From NCBI RefSeq assembly GCF_002761295.1, contig NZ_CP017881.1, forward strand, positions 124,001 to 188,000: a DNA stretch of 64,000 bases. The letters are read 5' to 3'. This DNA comes from Methanohalophilus portucalensis (GTDB lineage: Archaea; Halobacteriota; Methanosarcinia; Methanosarcinales; Methanosarcinaceae). The position numbers and the translations under genes were made by a program. Under the pieces are notes generated by a model that was given only the letters and a program-made list of their open reading frames with translations, had not been told where the DNA came from and did not search any database. This document shows, in pieces, positions 1 through 7,452 of the stretch (position 1 is its first letter; the number at the start of each line of letters is the position of its first letter).

Positions 1-1
1 A

Positions 2-508
2 TTTTCAGAACTCGAAAAGCAAGGAATTGAGACCGAACTGATTCAGCTGGGAGGCATCCCTGTAATGGGATGTACTGCCTGCATGAAGTGTTTTGAGAAC
101 AAGGATCGCCGATGTGTCATATCCAGTGATCTGATCAATGAATGTATCGGGAAGATGATTGAGGCTGATGGCATAATTATTGCAAGCCCTACATACTTTG
201 CCGATCTGACTACGGAAACAAAAGCCCTGATTGACAGGGCGGGTTTTGTAGGCAAAGCAAATGATGAACTTTTCAAACATAAGGTAGCAGCAGCGGTTGT
301 ATCTGTCAGGAGAGCAGGCGCTCTTCACGCATTTGATTCCATTAACCACTTTTTCTTGATCTCCCAGATGGTCGTACCGGGTTCAAGCTACTGGAATATA
401 GGAATGGGACTTGCTCCCGGCGATGTAGAGTCTGATACAGAAGGAATGCAGACGATGCAAAACCTGGGCCAGAATATGGCCTGGCTTATGAAAAAGATCA
501 ATGGCTGA
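2..508 (+). CDS. Iron-sulfur flavoprotein / NAD(P)H-dependent FMN reductase family, 5' end cut by window
   Basis: The reading frame is open from base 2, so the start lies outside the window; about 168 residues are seen. A compact cysteine motif of the form C-x2-C-x2-C-x7-C (GCTACMKC then a Cys after ENKDRR) is followed by a flavodoxin-like segment with [13 protein letters not shown], where flavodoxin-family proteins bind FMN. This combination is typical of Isf-type iron-sulfur flavoproteins, which pass electrons from ferredoxin and are common in Methanosarcinales, where a role in oxidative stress defence has been shown for some members. The cytosolic location is inferred from the lack of hydrophobic segments. 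Family assignment is good; the electron donor and acceptor cannot be read from the sequence. Confidence 0.82.
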   Translation, partial: FSELEKQGIETELIQLGGIPVMGCTACMKCFENKDRRCVISSDLINECIGKMIEADGIIIASPTYFADLTTETKALIDRAGFVGKANDELFKHKVAAAVVSVRRAGALHAFDSINHFFLISQMVVPGSSYWNIGMGLAPGDVESDTEGMQTMQNLGQNMAWLMKKING

Positions 509-531
509 GTAGCCATTTGTTTCCTTTTTTG
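501..531 (+). terminator. Hairpin plus T-rich tract after the flavoprotein gene
   Basis: ATGGCT (501-506) and AGCCAT (511-516) form a 6-bp stem with loop GAGT, followed by a pyrimidine and T-rich run to 531. The stem includes the stop codon of the flavoprotein gene. It sits between convergent genes. Confidence 0.55.
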
Positions 532-615
532 TGGATACGTTTTTCCCGCGTATGAAAATGCGTGTCCGTAAACTCTCTTATTTTCCAGTCTCATCAAGTA
601 TATTTGGACAATTCA

Positions 616-1779
616 TTACGGGCGCACACCAAGTTCCAGTTGTGTTGTCATTTTTTCCCCATCCCTGTAATACTCAAGTTCGATCTCGTCACCCGGCTGT
701 TTTTCACTGATATGGGCTATGATCTGGTCACTGTTGAAGACTTCAACTCCGTCTACTCCTACAATAATATCCCCGTTGATGAAGATTCTTTCATCATTGA
801 TCCTTACCTCTTCGCCACTTTTCAGCCCGGCATCCTCGGCAGGTCCGTCTTCCACTACAACCACGACCATTACTCCTCTGGCTGCCTCATCATTAAGGTC
901 CATGAAATCTGCTGCCCTGGGACTTACAGGGAGCATCTGTATACCGATCCAGGAATGTTCATATTCTCCTTTTTCTATTATGGCATCGGCAACCATCCGG
1001 GCTTTATTGGAAGGTATAGCAAAACCCAGATTATCTCCGCTACGTGCACGGTTGACCCCGATCACTTCCCCTGAGAGGTCAATAAGCGGCCCTCCTGAAT
1101 TTCCCGGGTTTAACGGTGCATCGGTCTGTATAACATTGGGGATGGAAAATCCGTTTGTTGTGGGCATTGTCCTGCCCGTGGCACTGACGATTCCATGTGT
1201 TACACTTCCCTCAAGCCCAAAAGGAGTACCTATTGCCATAACCATCTGAGCAGGATTGATTATTGATGAGTTGGCCATTGGCAGGGGATAGGGTTGGCAG
1301 TTTTCATCACAGGGGACTTCATCGACCTTTAATACCGCAATATCAGAATATATGTCAGTGCCCGTGATCTCAGCATCCATTGCAACCCCGTTGCTGAAAT
1401 ATACTTCTACGGAATCAGCATTTTCCACGACATGCTGGTTCGTTATGATATGGCCTTCTGCATCATAAAGAAACCCCGATCCGCCACTTCTGAATTGGTC
1501 TCCGTCGATTTCCCCTTCAGTCCTTATGGATACAACCGAGTCAAAAACAAGTTTGTAAAGTTCTTCATAGGTCTCACCAGCGGTGCCATTGATATTGATT
1601 ATGCCGGTAACACCACTTTCAGGATCATTAATTTGTGTGTTTTCCAGACTCCCATCATCATAAAGCACAGTTGTCAGGCTGATCCCGAGAACAAAACCAA
1701 TCAGGAGGAACAATATTGCTATCAAGGGTAGTGTACTGCCCCTTTCCTCTTTAAGCAGCGAAGTTGAGAATTGCATCAT
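616..1779 (-). CDS. HtrA/DegP-like membrane-anchored serine protease with PDZ domain
   Basis: The 387-aa protein begins with a single hydrophobic segment (about residues 15-38) that should anchor it in the membrane with the protease outside. A trypsin-like S1C domain follows with the full triad: His116 in ITNQHVVEN, Asp146 in SDIAVL and Ser228 in NPGNSGGPL. The C-terminal part (about 280-385) reads as one PDZ domain with the usual VGVDGVEV and GDEIELEYYRDGE strands. Family members degrade or refold damaged extracytoplasmic proteins. The start is ATG (two ATGs in tandem); no clear Shine-Dalgarno is present and a TATA-like TATATC lies close by, so the mRNA may be leaderless. It is a single-gene unit, 44 bp downstream of the HIT gene on the same strand. 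Confidence 0.9.
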   Translation of the reverse strand: MMQFSTSLLKEERGSTLPLIAILFLLIGFVLGISLTTVLYDDGSLENTQINDPESGVTGIININGTAGETYEELYKLVFDSVVSIRTEGEIDGDQFRSGGSGFLYDAEGHIITNQHVVENADSVEVYFSNGVAMDAEITGTDIYSDIAVLKVDEVPCDENCQPYPLPMANSSIINPAQMVMAIGTPFGLEGSVTHGIVSATGRTMPTTNGFSIPNVIQTDAPLNPGNSGGPLIDLSGEVIGVNRARSGDNLGFAIPSNKARMVADAIIEKGEYEHSWIGIQMLPVSPRAADFMDLNDEAARGVMVVVVVEDGPAEDAGLKSGEEVRINDERIFINGDIIVGVDGVEVFNSDQIIAHISEKQPGDEIELEYYRDGEKMTTQLELGVRP

Positions 1780-1823
1780 AAGATATACTGTTGGGCTTGT
1801 TTATTTCCTTTTCTCTTTCTTTT

Positions 1824-2237
1824 TCAAAATCTGGAAAATATGCTGGCTGCGAGGTCTTCGAGTTCCTCCCTGTCTGGGTTGGAATCCACAATGGTATGCA
1901 TCGATCCTCCGCCGTCATTTTCATAACGAGGAATTATATGCACATGGACATGAGGTACAGTTTGCCCGGCGACCAGGCCATTGTTGATCCCAATATTAAC
2001 TCCCGGTGCATCAGTAACTGCAATGACTTTTTTAGCGATCCTGTTGACAGAAGCGAATAATTCGGCTGTCTTTTCCTCACTCATTTCCAGGAAACTTGCT
2101 ATGTGTTCCTTTGGCAGGACAACGGTGTGTCCTCTGGATGTGGGATAGATGTCCAGAAATGCATAGGAATGTTCGTCTTCATAAACTTTATGTGAGGGAA
2201 CTTCTCCTGATATTATTCTGCAGAATAAACAATCCAT
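1824..2237 (-). CDS. HIT family nucleotide-binding protein
   Basis: A 137-aa soluble protein with the histidine triad HVHVHII near residue 95, preceded by the GQTVPHV context typical of the HIT/Hint branch. HIT proteins hydrolyse or transfer nucleotides, for example adenosine 5'-phosphoramidates. The start ATG (MDCLFCRII) was preferred to an upstream in-frame start 23 codons earlier because AAAGGTGA lies 5 nt before it and family members start with a similar CxFC segment. CLFC could help bind zinc, as in some HIT proteins. It is transcribed divergently from the iron uptake operon. Confidence 0.88.
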   Translation of the reverse strand: MDCLFCRIISGEVPSHKVYEDEHSYAFLDIYPTSRGHTVVLPKEHIASFLEMSEEKTAELFASVNRIAKKVIAVTDAPGVNIGINNGLVAGQTVPHVHVHIIPRYENDGGGSMHTIVDSNPDREELEDLAASIFSRF

Positions 2238-2307
2238 GTTTTTCACCTTTTGATATGTCTTCGTTCCTGTTTTATATTTATTGGCCTGTTGTTTTTGGCT
2301 ACCCAAA

Positions 2308-2322
2308 AATTTATATTATACA
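2308..2322 (+). promoter_or_regulatory. TATA box region of the feo operon
   Basis: AATTTATATTATAC lies about 55-65 nt before the first feoA start codon, which would put transcription start near 2338-2345, at the palindromic iron-box-like sequence described separately. Confidence 0.5.
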
Positions 2323-2341
2323 TTGTTGTAGTAAATGTATA
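2317..2341. promoter_or_regulatory. Inverted repeat overlapping the feo promoter
   Basis: TATACATT (2317-2324) and AATGTATA (2334-2341) form perfect 8-bp arms with a 9-bp spacer. It lies between the TATA element and the predicted transcription start, so a bound protein would block initiation. The sequence is AT-rich, so chance cannot be excluded. Confidence 0.4.
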
Positions 2342-2343
2342 AA

Positions 2344-2364
2344 TTAGGTAAGCCTAACATTAGG
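2344..2364. promoter_or_regulatory. Iron-box-like palindromic operator upstream of feoA
   Basis: TTAGG at 2344-2348, CCTAA at 2353-2357 and TTAGG at 2360-2364 make two overlapping palindromes ending 11 bp before the feoA start. DtxR/IdeR-type iron regulators bind TTAGGTTAG-like palindromes, and archaeal DtxR homologues are known. Regulation by ferrous iron through such a repressor is inferred, not shown. Confidence 0.6.
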
Positions 2365-2375
2365 TGTTTTAAAAA

Positions 2376-2618
2376 ATGACTGAAAAAACATTGGATCTAT
2401 TGGACGTGGGCCAGAATGCCCGTGTAATCCAGGTAAAGGGCAAAGGTCCTTCCAGGCGGCGCCTGCTTGAAATGGGAATGGTGCCTGGTGTTGGTCTTAG
2501 TGTGACCAAAAGAGCCCCGATGGGCGACCCGGTGGATTTCAAGTTGAAAGGCTACAACCTTTCCCTGCGCAAACAAGAGGCACAGATGGTTGTCGTTGAG
2601 GTTCTGGGAGGTATGTAA
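2376..2618 (+). CDS. feoA: FeoA, ferrous iron transport accessory protein
   Basis: An 80-aa SH3-like FeoA protein with the family signature RRRLLEMGMVPG, where Feo proteins show a conserved Leu-Met-Gly turn, and a C-terminal GYNLSLRKQEA strand. FeoA is a small cytosolic partner of the FeoB iron permease. AGGTG at 2362-2366 is the probable ribosome binding site, 9 nt before ATG, and forms part of the palindromic operator. The stop codon TAA shares its last base with the next start (TAATG), so the two FeoA-type genes are translationally coupled. Confidence 0.93.
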   Translation: MTEKTLDLLDVGQNARVIQVKGKGPSRRRLLEMGMVPGVGLSVTKRAPMGDPVDFKLKGYNLSLRKQEAQMVVVEVLGGM

Positions 2619-2872
2619 TGACATCACGAATGCCTCTTACAATGTCCCCTCCAGGACAAACATGCCGAATTTGTGATGTGTGTGCCGGTAGAGGATTGAA
2701 AAGAAGGCTTGTGGAACTGGGCCTGACCCATAATTCCATCATCCAGCCCATTGGATGCAGTAGGGGTTGCCTCCTTGTATCGGTCAATGGTACACGTTTT
2801 GCTTTGGGCAGGGGTATGGCTACCAAAATTATGGTTGAACCTGTATGTGAAGGGGGTGCCCAGATTGGCTGA
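2618..2872 (+). CDS. Second FeoA-like protein with N-terminal Cys cluster
   Basis: An 84-aa FeoA-domain protein (GRGLKRRLVELGL matches the FeoA core) that differs from its neighbour by an N-terminal CRICDVCAG segment, C-x2-C-x2-C, and two further cysteines in IGCSRGCLL. These five cysteines could hold an iron-sulfur cluster or metal ion; the first FeoA has none. Start ATG overlaps the feoA stop by one base. The end overlaps the feoB start. An iron-sensing or iron-handing role next to FeoB is a plausible inference. Confidence 0.8.
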   Translation: MTSRMPLTMSPPGQTCRICDVCAGRGLKRRLVELGLTHNSIIQPIGCSRGCLLVSVNGTRFALGRGMATKIMVEPVCEGGAQIG

Positions 2873-4853
2873 AAAAATAAAAGTTGCAGTGGCAGGTAAC
2901 CCCAATGTGGGAAAAACCACGATATTCAATGCCCTTACAGGGTCACGCCAGAAGGTGGGTAACTGGCCCGGCGTTACTGTGGAAAAAAAGGTAGGAACAA
3001 AGAATCATAACGGGCATGTCCTGGAAATAATAGACTTGCCGGGCACTTACAGTTTAACGGCTTATTCAGCAGATGAGGTGGTTGCCAGGGATTATATCCT
3101 TGAAGAAAAACCTGATGTTGTTGTACAGGTGCTGGATTCCACAAATTTGGAAAGGAATCTTTATCTCACGACACAATTGCTTGAAATGGGCACCAATCTG
3201 ATCCTTGCCTTGAACATGTCAGATCGTGCTGAAAGGCGCGGCGATTTTATTGATATCCAGAGGCTGGAAAGCCTTCTTGGTGTTTCCGCTATTAAAACTG
3301 TTGCAGGTGAAGGCAAAGGAATAGATGCACTTCTTGATTCTATCGTGGCAAAAAAAGAGCAGAACATACCCCTGCCTCATGAAATCGGTTATGGTGGCAT
3401 GGTGGAAGAGAAGATCTATGCGCTGGAGGAAATAATTAAAGATGACCCGGAAGTATTCAAACACTATCCCCCTCGCTGGATAGCTTTAAAATTGCTAGAA
3501 GGTGATGAGGATGTCATTAAAAAATTATCTTCAGAAAGCATTAAAGGAAAAGTACAGGATTTCCTGTCGGCTATCGACAATGAGGAATACGAAGTCGAGA
3601 TGGCTGACAAGAGGTATCAGTTTATAAGTACCCTGATGCCTCAGGTTTGTACAACCTGTGCTGAAGAAGTATCCCCCTCGGATATGGTTGATAAAGTAGT
3701 CACTAACAAGTATCTGGGTATTCCCATATTCCTGATACTTATGTGGGGCATGTTCGAGCTGACCTTTGCTTTTGCCACTCCTTTCATGGAACTGATCGAC
3801 ATGTTCTTCGGGTGGCTGGCAGCAGCGGTTGCCTCTAACATTGAAACCGCCTGGCTTGCTTCCCTTCTGGGTGATGGTATCATCGCCGGTGTAGGTTCTG
3901 TGCTGCTTTTTGTGCCCAATATTTTCATCCTGTTCTTCGTCATCGCCCTGTTTGAAAGCAGTGGCTACATGGCACGTGCGGCATTCATTATGGACAAACT
4001 CATGTATACAATGGGGCTGCAGGGTAAATCCTTCATTCCGATGCTCATGGGTTTTGGCTGTTCAGTTCCGGCTATTATGGCAACCCGTACACTGGAGGAT
4101 GAAAAGGACAGGTTAATCACAATGATGGTCACACCTTTCATGTCCTGTGGTGCCAGGTTGCCTGTTTACATCCTGCTTGCGGGAACATTTTTCGGCAGGC
4201 AGGCAGGTTCGGTAATCTTCGGCCTGTATGTACTGGGAATACTTGTGGCTATTGTTTCGGCCAAACTTTTCAGGATATTTCTTGCCAGGGGTAAACCTTC
4301 TCCCTTTATAATGGAACTTCCTCCGTATACCAAACCTTTATTGAAGGATTCCCTGCGGCATATGTGGAATGAGGGCTACCTTTACCTCAGGAAGGTCGGG
4401 ACAGTAATTATCACAGGAGTTGTGCTGATCTGGATGCTTGCCTATTTCCCGCAAGGCGCTGAATATGGCAGTGCTGGGAGTCTGATAGGTTCGCTGGGTA
4501 AATTGATTGAGCCTCTAGTAGCCCCACTTGGCTTTGACTGGAAGATAGCCGTTGCACTGGTCTTCGGGTTTGTCGCAAAGGAAATTGTAGTTGGTTCCCT
4601 GGGAACCCTGTACGGTACCGGGGGAGGCGAAGCATTGTCCTCCGCTCTCATGTCAGATCCGGGTTTCACTCCTGCAATAGCTCTGGGTCTAATGGTATTC
4701 ACTCTGCTCTATGTGCCCTGTATAGGAGCTGTTGCAGTTATAAAGAAGGAAACGGGTTCATGGAAATGGATGTTTTTCCAGGCGGCATATTCAACAGCAG
4801 TGGCCTGGGTACTGGCACTGGTGACAGTTCTTGTCGCAAATTTGGTTCTTTAA
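2865..4853 (+). CDS. feoB: FeoB, ferrous iron permease with GTPase domain
   Basis: About 662 aa. The N-terminal G domain shows G1 GNPNVGKTT, G3 DLPGTYSL and G4 NMSD; the rest holds about eight membrane segments with paired Gate regions (for example GFGCSVPAIMATR and PFMSCGARLPVY) carrying the conserved cysteines. FeoB imports Fe2+ across the cytoplasmic membrane. The open frame extends back to an ATG at 2751, but this would overlap most of the second feoA; I prefer TTG at 2865, six bases after GGGGGTG, giving LAEKIKVAVAGNPNVGKTT, where family members usually start. GTG at 2856 is the alternative. Confidence 0.95.
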   Translation: MAEKIKVAVAGNPNVGKTTIFNALTGSRQKVGNWPGVTVEKKVGTKNHNGHVLEIIDLPGTYSLTAYSADEVVARDYILEEKPDVVVQVLDSTNLERNLYLTTQLLEMGTNLILALNMSDRAERRGDFIDIQRLESLLGVSAIKTVAGEGKGIDALLDSIVAKKEQNIPLPHEIGYGGMVEEKIYALEEIIKDDPEVFKHYPPRWIALKLLEGDEDVIKKLSSESIKGKVQDFLSAIDNEEYEVEMADKRYQFISTLMPQVCTTCAEEVSPSDMVDKVVTNKYLGIPIFLILMWGMFELTFAFATPFMELIDMFFGWLAAAVASNIETAWLASLLGDGIIAGVGSVLLFVPNIFILFFVIALFESSGYMARAAFIMDKLMYTMGLQGKSFIPMLMGFGCSVPAIMATRTLEDEKDRLITMMVTPFMSCGARLPVYILLAGTFFGRQAGSVIFGLYVLGILVAIVSAKLFRIFLARGKPSPFIMELPPYTKPLLKDSLRHMWNEGYLYLRKVGTVIITGVVLIWMLAYFPQGAEYGSAGSLIGSLGKLIEPLVAPLGFDWKIAVALVFGFVAKEIVVGSLGTLYGTGGGEALSSALMSDPGFTPAIALGLMVFTLLYVPCIGAVAVIKKETGSWKWMFFQAAYSTAVAWVLALVTVLVANLVL

Positions 4854-4866
4854 TGAGGTGTATTTG

Positions 4867-5319
4867 ATGGAAAGAAATTACAGTGGTTTGAAGTTCTTTT
4901 CCCTTTTGTGGGGAATACTGTATGTGGTCGCAGGTCTGATTCAGGTTGGCAAGGGAGTGGGGCTTTTGCCAGTTTCCTTTTTATCCTCCAGTCTGCTACC
5001 TGCTGAGCTGGCCGGGGGTCTTGTGCTTGTGGTAATCGGTGCAGTATTTTTCGTTGCAATCTTTGAGTTTTCAAAGGACTCATTTGAAGGGTCTGCCTAT
5101 GCTTATGTAGGGATACTGCTCTGCCTGGTATTCGGCATTCTGTATTTCCTGAGTATGGTAGCAGATCTTATCAATGCCTATATACTTGCCATGGAAGGTT
5201 ACGAAGAATGGACATTTGTTGACAGTTTCAAACCAGCATTGTATCTGGGCATTTTATCCGGGGTTGTATATGCTGTCTGGAAAAACAGGTTTAAACCGGT
5301 AAATCAGGGAGGATTTTAA
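4867..5319 (+). CDS. Four-helix membrane protein in the feo operon, function unknown
   Basis: A 150-aa hydrophobic protein with about four membrane spans separated by short loops; I do not recognise a family motif. The start is the ATG six bases after GAGGTG (4855-4860); an upstream in-frame ATG inside feoB was rejected. It follows feoB by 13 bp and precedes the FeoC-like gene by 1 bp, so it is cotranscribed with iron uptake genes. A role as a helper subunit of the FeoB complex is a guess from position only. Confidence 0.7.
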   Translation: MERNYSGLKFFSLLWGILYVVAGLIQVGKGVGLLPVSFLSSSLLPAELAGGLVLVVIGAVFFVAIFEFSKDSFEGSAYAYVGILLCLVFGILYFLSMVADLINAYILAMEGYEEWTFVDSFKPALYLGILSGVVYAVWKNRFKPVNQGGF

Positions 5320-5320
5320 G

Positions 5321-5611
5321 ATGGTTCTGGGATACAAGTATGTATTGAAAAAAATGGCAGAAATGGATCAAAGGGGCAGCATCTCCTTCAATGCCCTGTC
5401 TGCAGGAATGAATATGAATACACGGCAGCTGAGGGGCATGCTGGAGGTAATGGAGAATATGGGGCATGTAAGCAAAATTGGGGATGCCAATGCCAGCCCC
5501 GATCTTCTTTCCTGTGGCACCTGTAAATCCTGTGGATGCTGTAATAGTGGGATTTCCTATGGTACTACATACCAGCTTACCGATAAAGGTCGGAGGGTAT
5601 GCAGTACATGA
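5321..5611 (+). CDS. FeoC-like winged-helix protein with Cys cluster
   Basis: A 96-aa protein with an N-terminal winged-helix-like region (SISFNALSAGMNMNTRQLRGMLEVMENMGHV) and then a cysteine-rich loop, CGTCKSCGCC, before the wing. Bacterial FeoC has the same plan: winged helix plus a 4-Cys loop that can bind an oxygen-sensitive 4Fe-4S cluster and controls FeoB level or activity. GGGAGGA precedes the ATG by 7 nt. It is the last gene of the feo operon, which supports the FeoC reading; sequence similarity to bacterial FeoC itself is too weak to claim a symbol. Confidence 0.65.
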   Translation: MVLGYKYVLKKMAEMDQRGSISFNALSAGMNMNTRQLRGMLEVMENMGHVSKIGDANASPDLLSCGTCKSCGCCNSGISYGTTYQLTDKGRRVCST

Positions 5612-5748
5612 TTACTTTGATTGGTCCGCCCGGAAGCCAAATGGTATGATATCACTCCCTTTTTGCAACAACACCATATCTCCGTTTGGCAAACGAGTTT
5701 CCGGTCGGATCATTCATCTTTTTTATTCAGGTCAATTGGAGAAAAGTA
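5612..5748. other. Convergent intergenic region after the feo operon
   Basis: This 137-bp stretch between two converging operons holds no ORF I can support. GCCAAA and TTTGGC (around 5636 and 5690) could pair over a long loop with CTTTTTG inside, a weak candidate for shared transcription termination. Confidence 0.3.
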
Positions 5749-6711
5749 TCAATCCACAGGCCTTCTGACCAGGGATCCGTCACGCATCTTGATCGTTATA
5801 TATTTGCCTTCTTCCCCGGCTTCATATTTATTGTAACGCAAAACCTCGAATCTGCCGGCATCTGTGAGTTTCCTTATTGTGCGTATATCTTCGCGGCCGA
5901 TTTTCCCTTTTTTTGCAGGTGGGTCAATATTGGCCTTTTTCTTTGAATATATGGTCCCGCCTTTCATGTCCGTCCCGACATGGCTGCCTGCATCCTCTGC
6001 CAGCAGTATTCCGTTTTTCATGTATGCACCGGCAAAGGCTTCACATTTACCCTCTACGTAAACTGTTCCACCATTGAGGTGGGCTGCAGTATTCATGCCG
6101 CTATCCCCTTTGATCAGCAACATTCCTCTTTCCATTAGTAATCCGCTTCCGTTGCCTGTATTTCCTTCTACTGTTATGCTGGATTCACAGTTGCAACGGG
6201 CTGCCAGGGTATTGCGCAGGATTCCATCATTGAGCAGGAGATTATTTCCTTCCAGTTTGTTTCGCAGAAGTTTTTGCTGCAATTCCTTGCAGACCAATTC
6301 CGTTATTGACACGAATTTGCGATATCCTTCCCTATCGGATTGCACTTCCACCATATTTCCCATGGGTTCCCCAATGTTGCCCTTTATGTATAGGTTGCCG
6401 GCTACCATTCCCATCCCTGCTTCAGCTCCAACATCACCGTCTATTATGATGTTGCCGGCATTTTCTATCTTCCCGCTGCCTCCAAGATGGGATATGCTGG
6501 TGCCCATGCCCTGTGCAAGCCTTTTTCCGACATCACCTATAATCTGTACAGTATCTTTTTTTTTGAGATGATCGACCATTTCCCTGTATGTGTACTCTGT
6601 GCCTTGCTGGTAGGGGATGAGAGAGTCCGGGTTGAAATCACTATTCCAGCAAAAGTTGTAAGTATAATCACAGAGGTTGTCCGGCGGATTTGATAGTTCG
6701 ATCGTGATCAT
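5749..6711 (-). CDS. Stand-alone GXGXG-repeat protein (FwdC / GltB3-like)
   Basis: A 320-aa protein built largely of right-handed beta-helix turns of the GXGXG type (GDVGAEAGMGMVAGNLYIKGN, then GMNTAAHLNGGTVYVEG, GAYMKNGILLAEDAGSHVGTDMKGGTIY). The fold is shared by FwdC/FmdC of formylmethanofuran dehydrogenase and the C-terminal domain of glutamate synthase, where it has a structural or channel-forming role. No Fwd catalytic subunits lie nearby, so it is not part of a standard enzyme operon. The ATG start is set by AAGGTGG upstream; an earlier frame start adds 23 residues without family support. It is the last of four same-strand genes with DUF166, CGGC and ferredoxin proteins. Confidence 0.78.
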   Translation of the reverse strand: MITIELSNPPDNLCDYTYNFCWNSDFNPDSLIPYQQGTEYTYREMVDHLKKKDTVQIIGDVGKRLAQGMGTSISHLGGSGKIENAGNIIIDGDVGAEAGMGMVAGNLYIKGNIGEPMGNMVEVQSDREGYRKFVSITELVCKELQQKLLRNKLEGNNLLLNDGILRNTLAARCNCESSITVEGNTGNGSGLLMERGMLLIKGDSGMNTAAHLNGGTVYVEGKCEAFAGAYMKNGILLAEDAGSHVGTDMKGGTIYSKKKANIDPPAKKGKIGREDIRTIRKLTDAGRFEVLRYNKYEAGEEGKYITIKMRDGSLVRRPVD

Positions 6712-6721
6712 GTTTCCACCT

Positions 6722-7105
6722 TTAACCATGAATGAGTGCAGGCAGACAGCGGGTACAGACCCAGATGCTTTCTTTTCCATGTCTCAGGGGCATCAGGTAT
6801 CTCTCGTTTTCATCCCTGTCACACTTAAAGCAGTGTATTGACCCGGCTTCGTTGCCTTTTTCTTTTTTCTCCTGCATTTCCTTGACTGCCTGTGGATTGA
6901 AATCCATTGTCTGCCTTTCTTCAATTGATATTGCATCCTGTGGACAGACTCCGATACAGAATCCCATGCCATCGCACAGTTCTTCAGATACGACTTTAGC
7001 CTTACCATCTATTATCTGGATGGCACCCTCGGCACAGGGGCTGACACATTTTCCACAACCATTGCATTTTTCCTCGTCTATTTTGACTATCATCCGATTT
7101 ACCAT
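6722..7105 (-). CDS. Unusual ferredoxin with C-terminal zinc-ribbon-like module
   Basis: A 127-aa protein. The first cluster motif is complete (CNGCGKCVSPC), while the second reads CDGMGFCIGVCP, with Met in place of the usual second Cys. This CDG(L/M)G form occurs in a group of archaeal and clostridial ferredoxins. The C-terminal third carries two more Cys pairs, HCFKC and VCTRC, followed by LPALIHG, like a small zinc ribbon. ATG at 7105 is preferred to TTG at 7111 because GGAAGG lies seven bases upstream of the ATG. It is cotranscribed with the CGGC gene 14 bp upstream and the GXGXG gene 10 bp downstream, so it probably delivers electrons within this unknown pathway. Confidence 0.83.
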   Translation of the reverse strand: MVNRMIVKIDEEKCNGCGKCVSPCAEGAIQIIDGKAKVVSEELCDGMGFCIGVCPQDAISIEERQTMDFNPQAVKEMQEKKEKGNEAGSIHCFKCDRDENERYLMPLRHGKESIWVCTRCLPALIHG

Positions 7106-7119
7106 TTTCAATCCTTCCG

Positions 7120-7452
7120 TTAATGATGTGTACCTTCAACAACTTCAATTCCTGCATTTTCCAGTGTCTGCCTTATTGAATCCACATGAGGACATTCCGG
7201 ATAAATTTCCATCTGCATACAGGAACTGAGATGTACTGTTTCTACTCCGTGTTTTTTCAGGGACCGGGCAAGCCTGAACACCCTTCTTCCCGCGCATCCG
7301 CCGCATGTGAAAAATGCGGTCATTTCTGTATTTTCATCGTAATCACTAAAAGCAACTGTTTTTTCATTGAATGCCCTGAAACATCCTATTCCCGGGCAGG
7401 TTTCTGCAACAATAGCACAGCGAACTACTGCTATTTTCTTGTTATCTGGCAT
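7120..7452 (-). CDS. CGGC domain protein
   Basis: A 110-aa protein with the name-giving FTCGGCAGRRV motif, plus AETCPGIGCFRAFN near the N-terminus and a conserved HLSSCM segment, the pattern of the CGGC domain, a putative metal-binding fold of unknown activity. The much longer open frame upstream is a shadow of the DUF166 gene; GGAGA seven bases before ATG at 7452 supports the shorter start. It overlaps the DUF166 gene by 11 bases, so the two are translationally linked. Confidence 0.82.
   Translation of the reverse strand: MPDNKKIAVVRCAIVAETCPGIGCFRAFNEKTVAFSDYDENTEMTAFFTCGGCAGRRVFRLARSLKKHGVETVHLSSCMQMEIYPECPHVDSIRQTLENAGIEVVEGTHH

Noticed and set aside
2751-2864. N-terminal extension of FeoB from ATG at 2751
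   Set aside because: It would overlap most of the second feoA gene and the added residues are not FeoB-like; a ribosome binding site precedes TTG at 2865.
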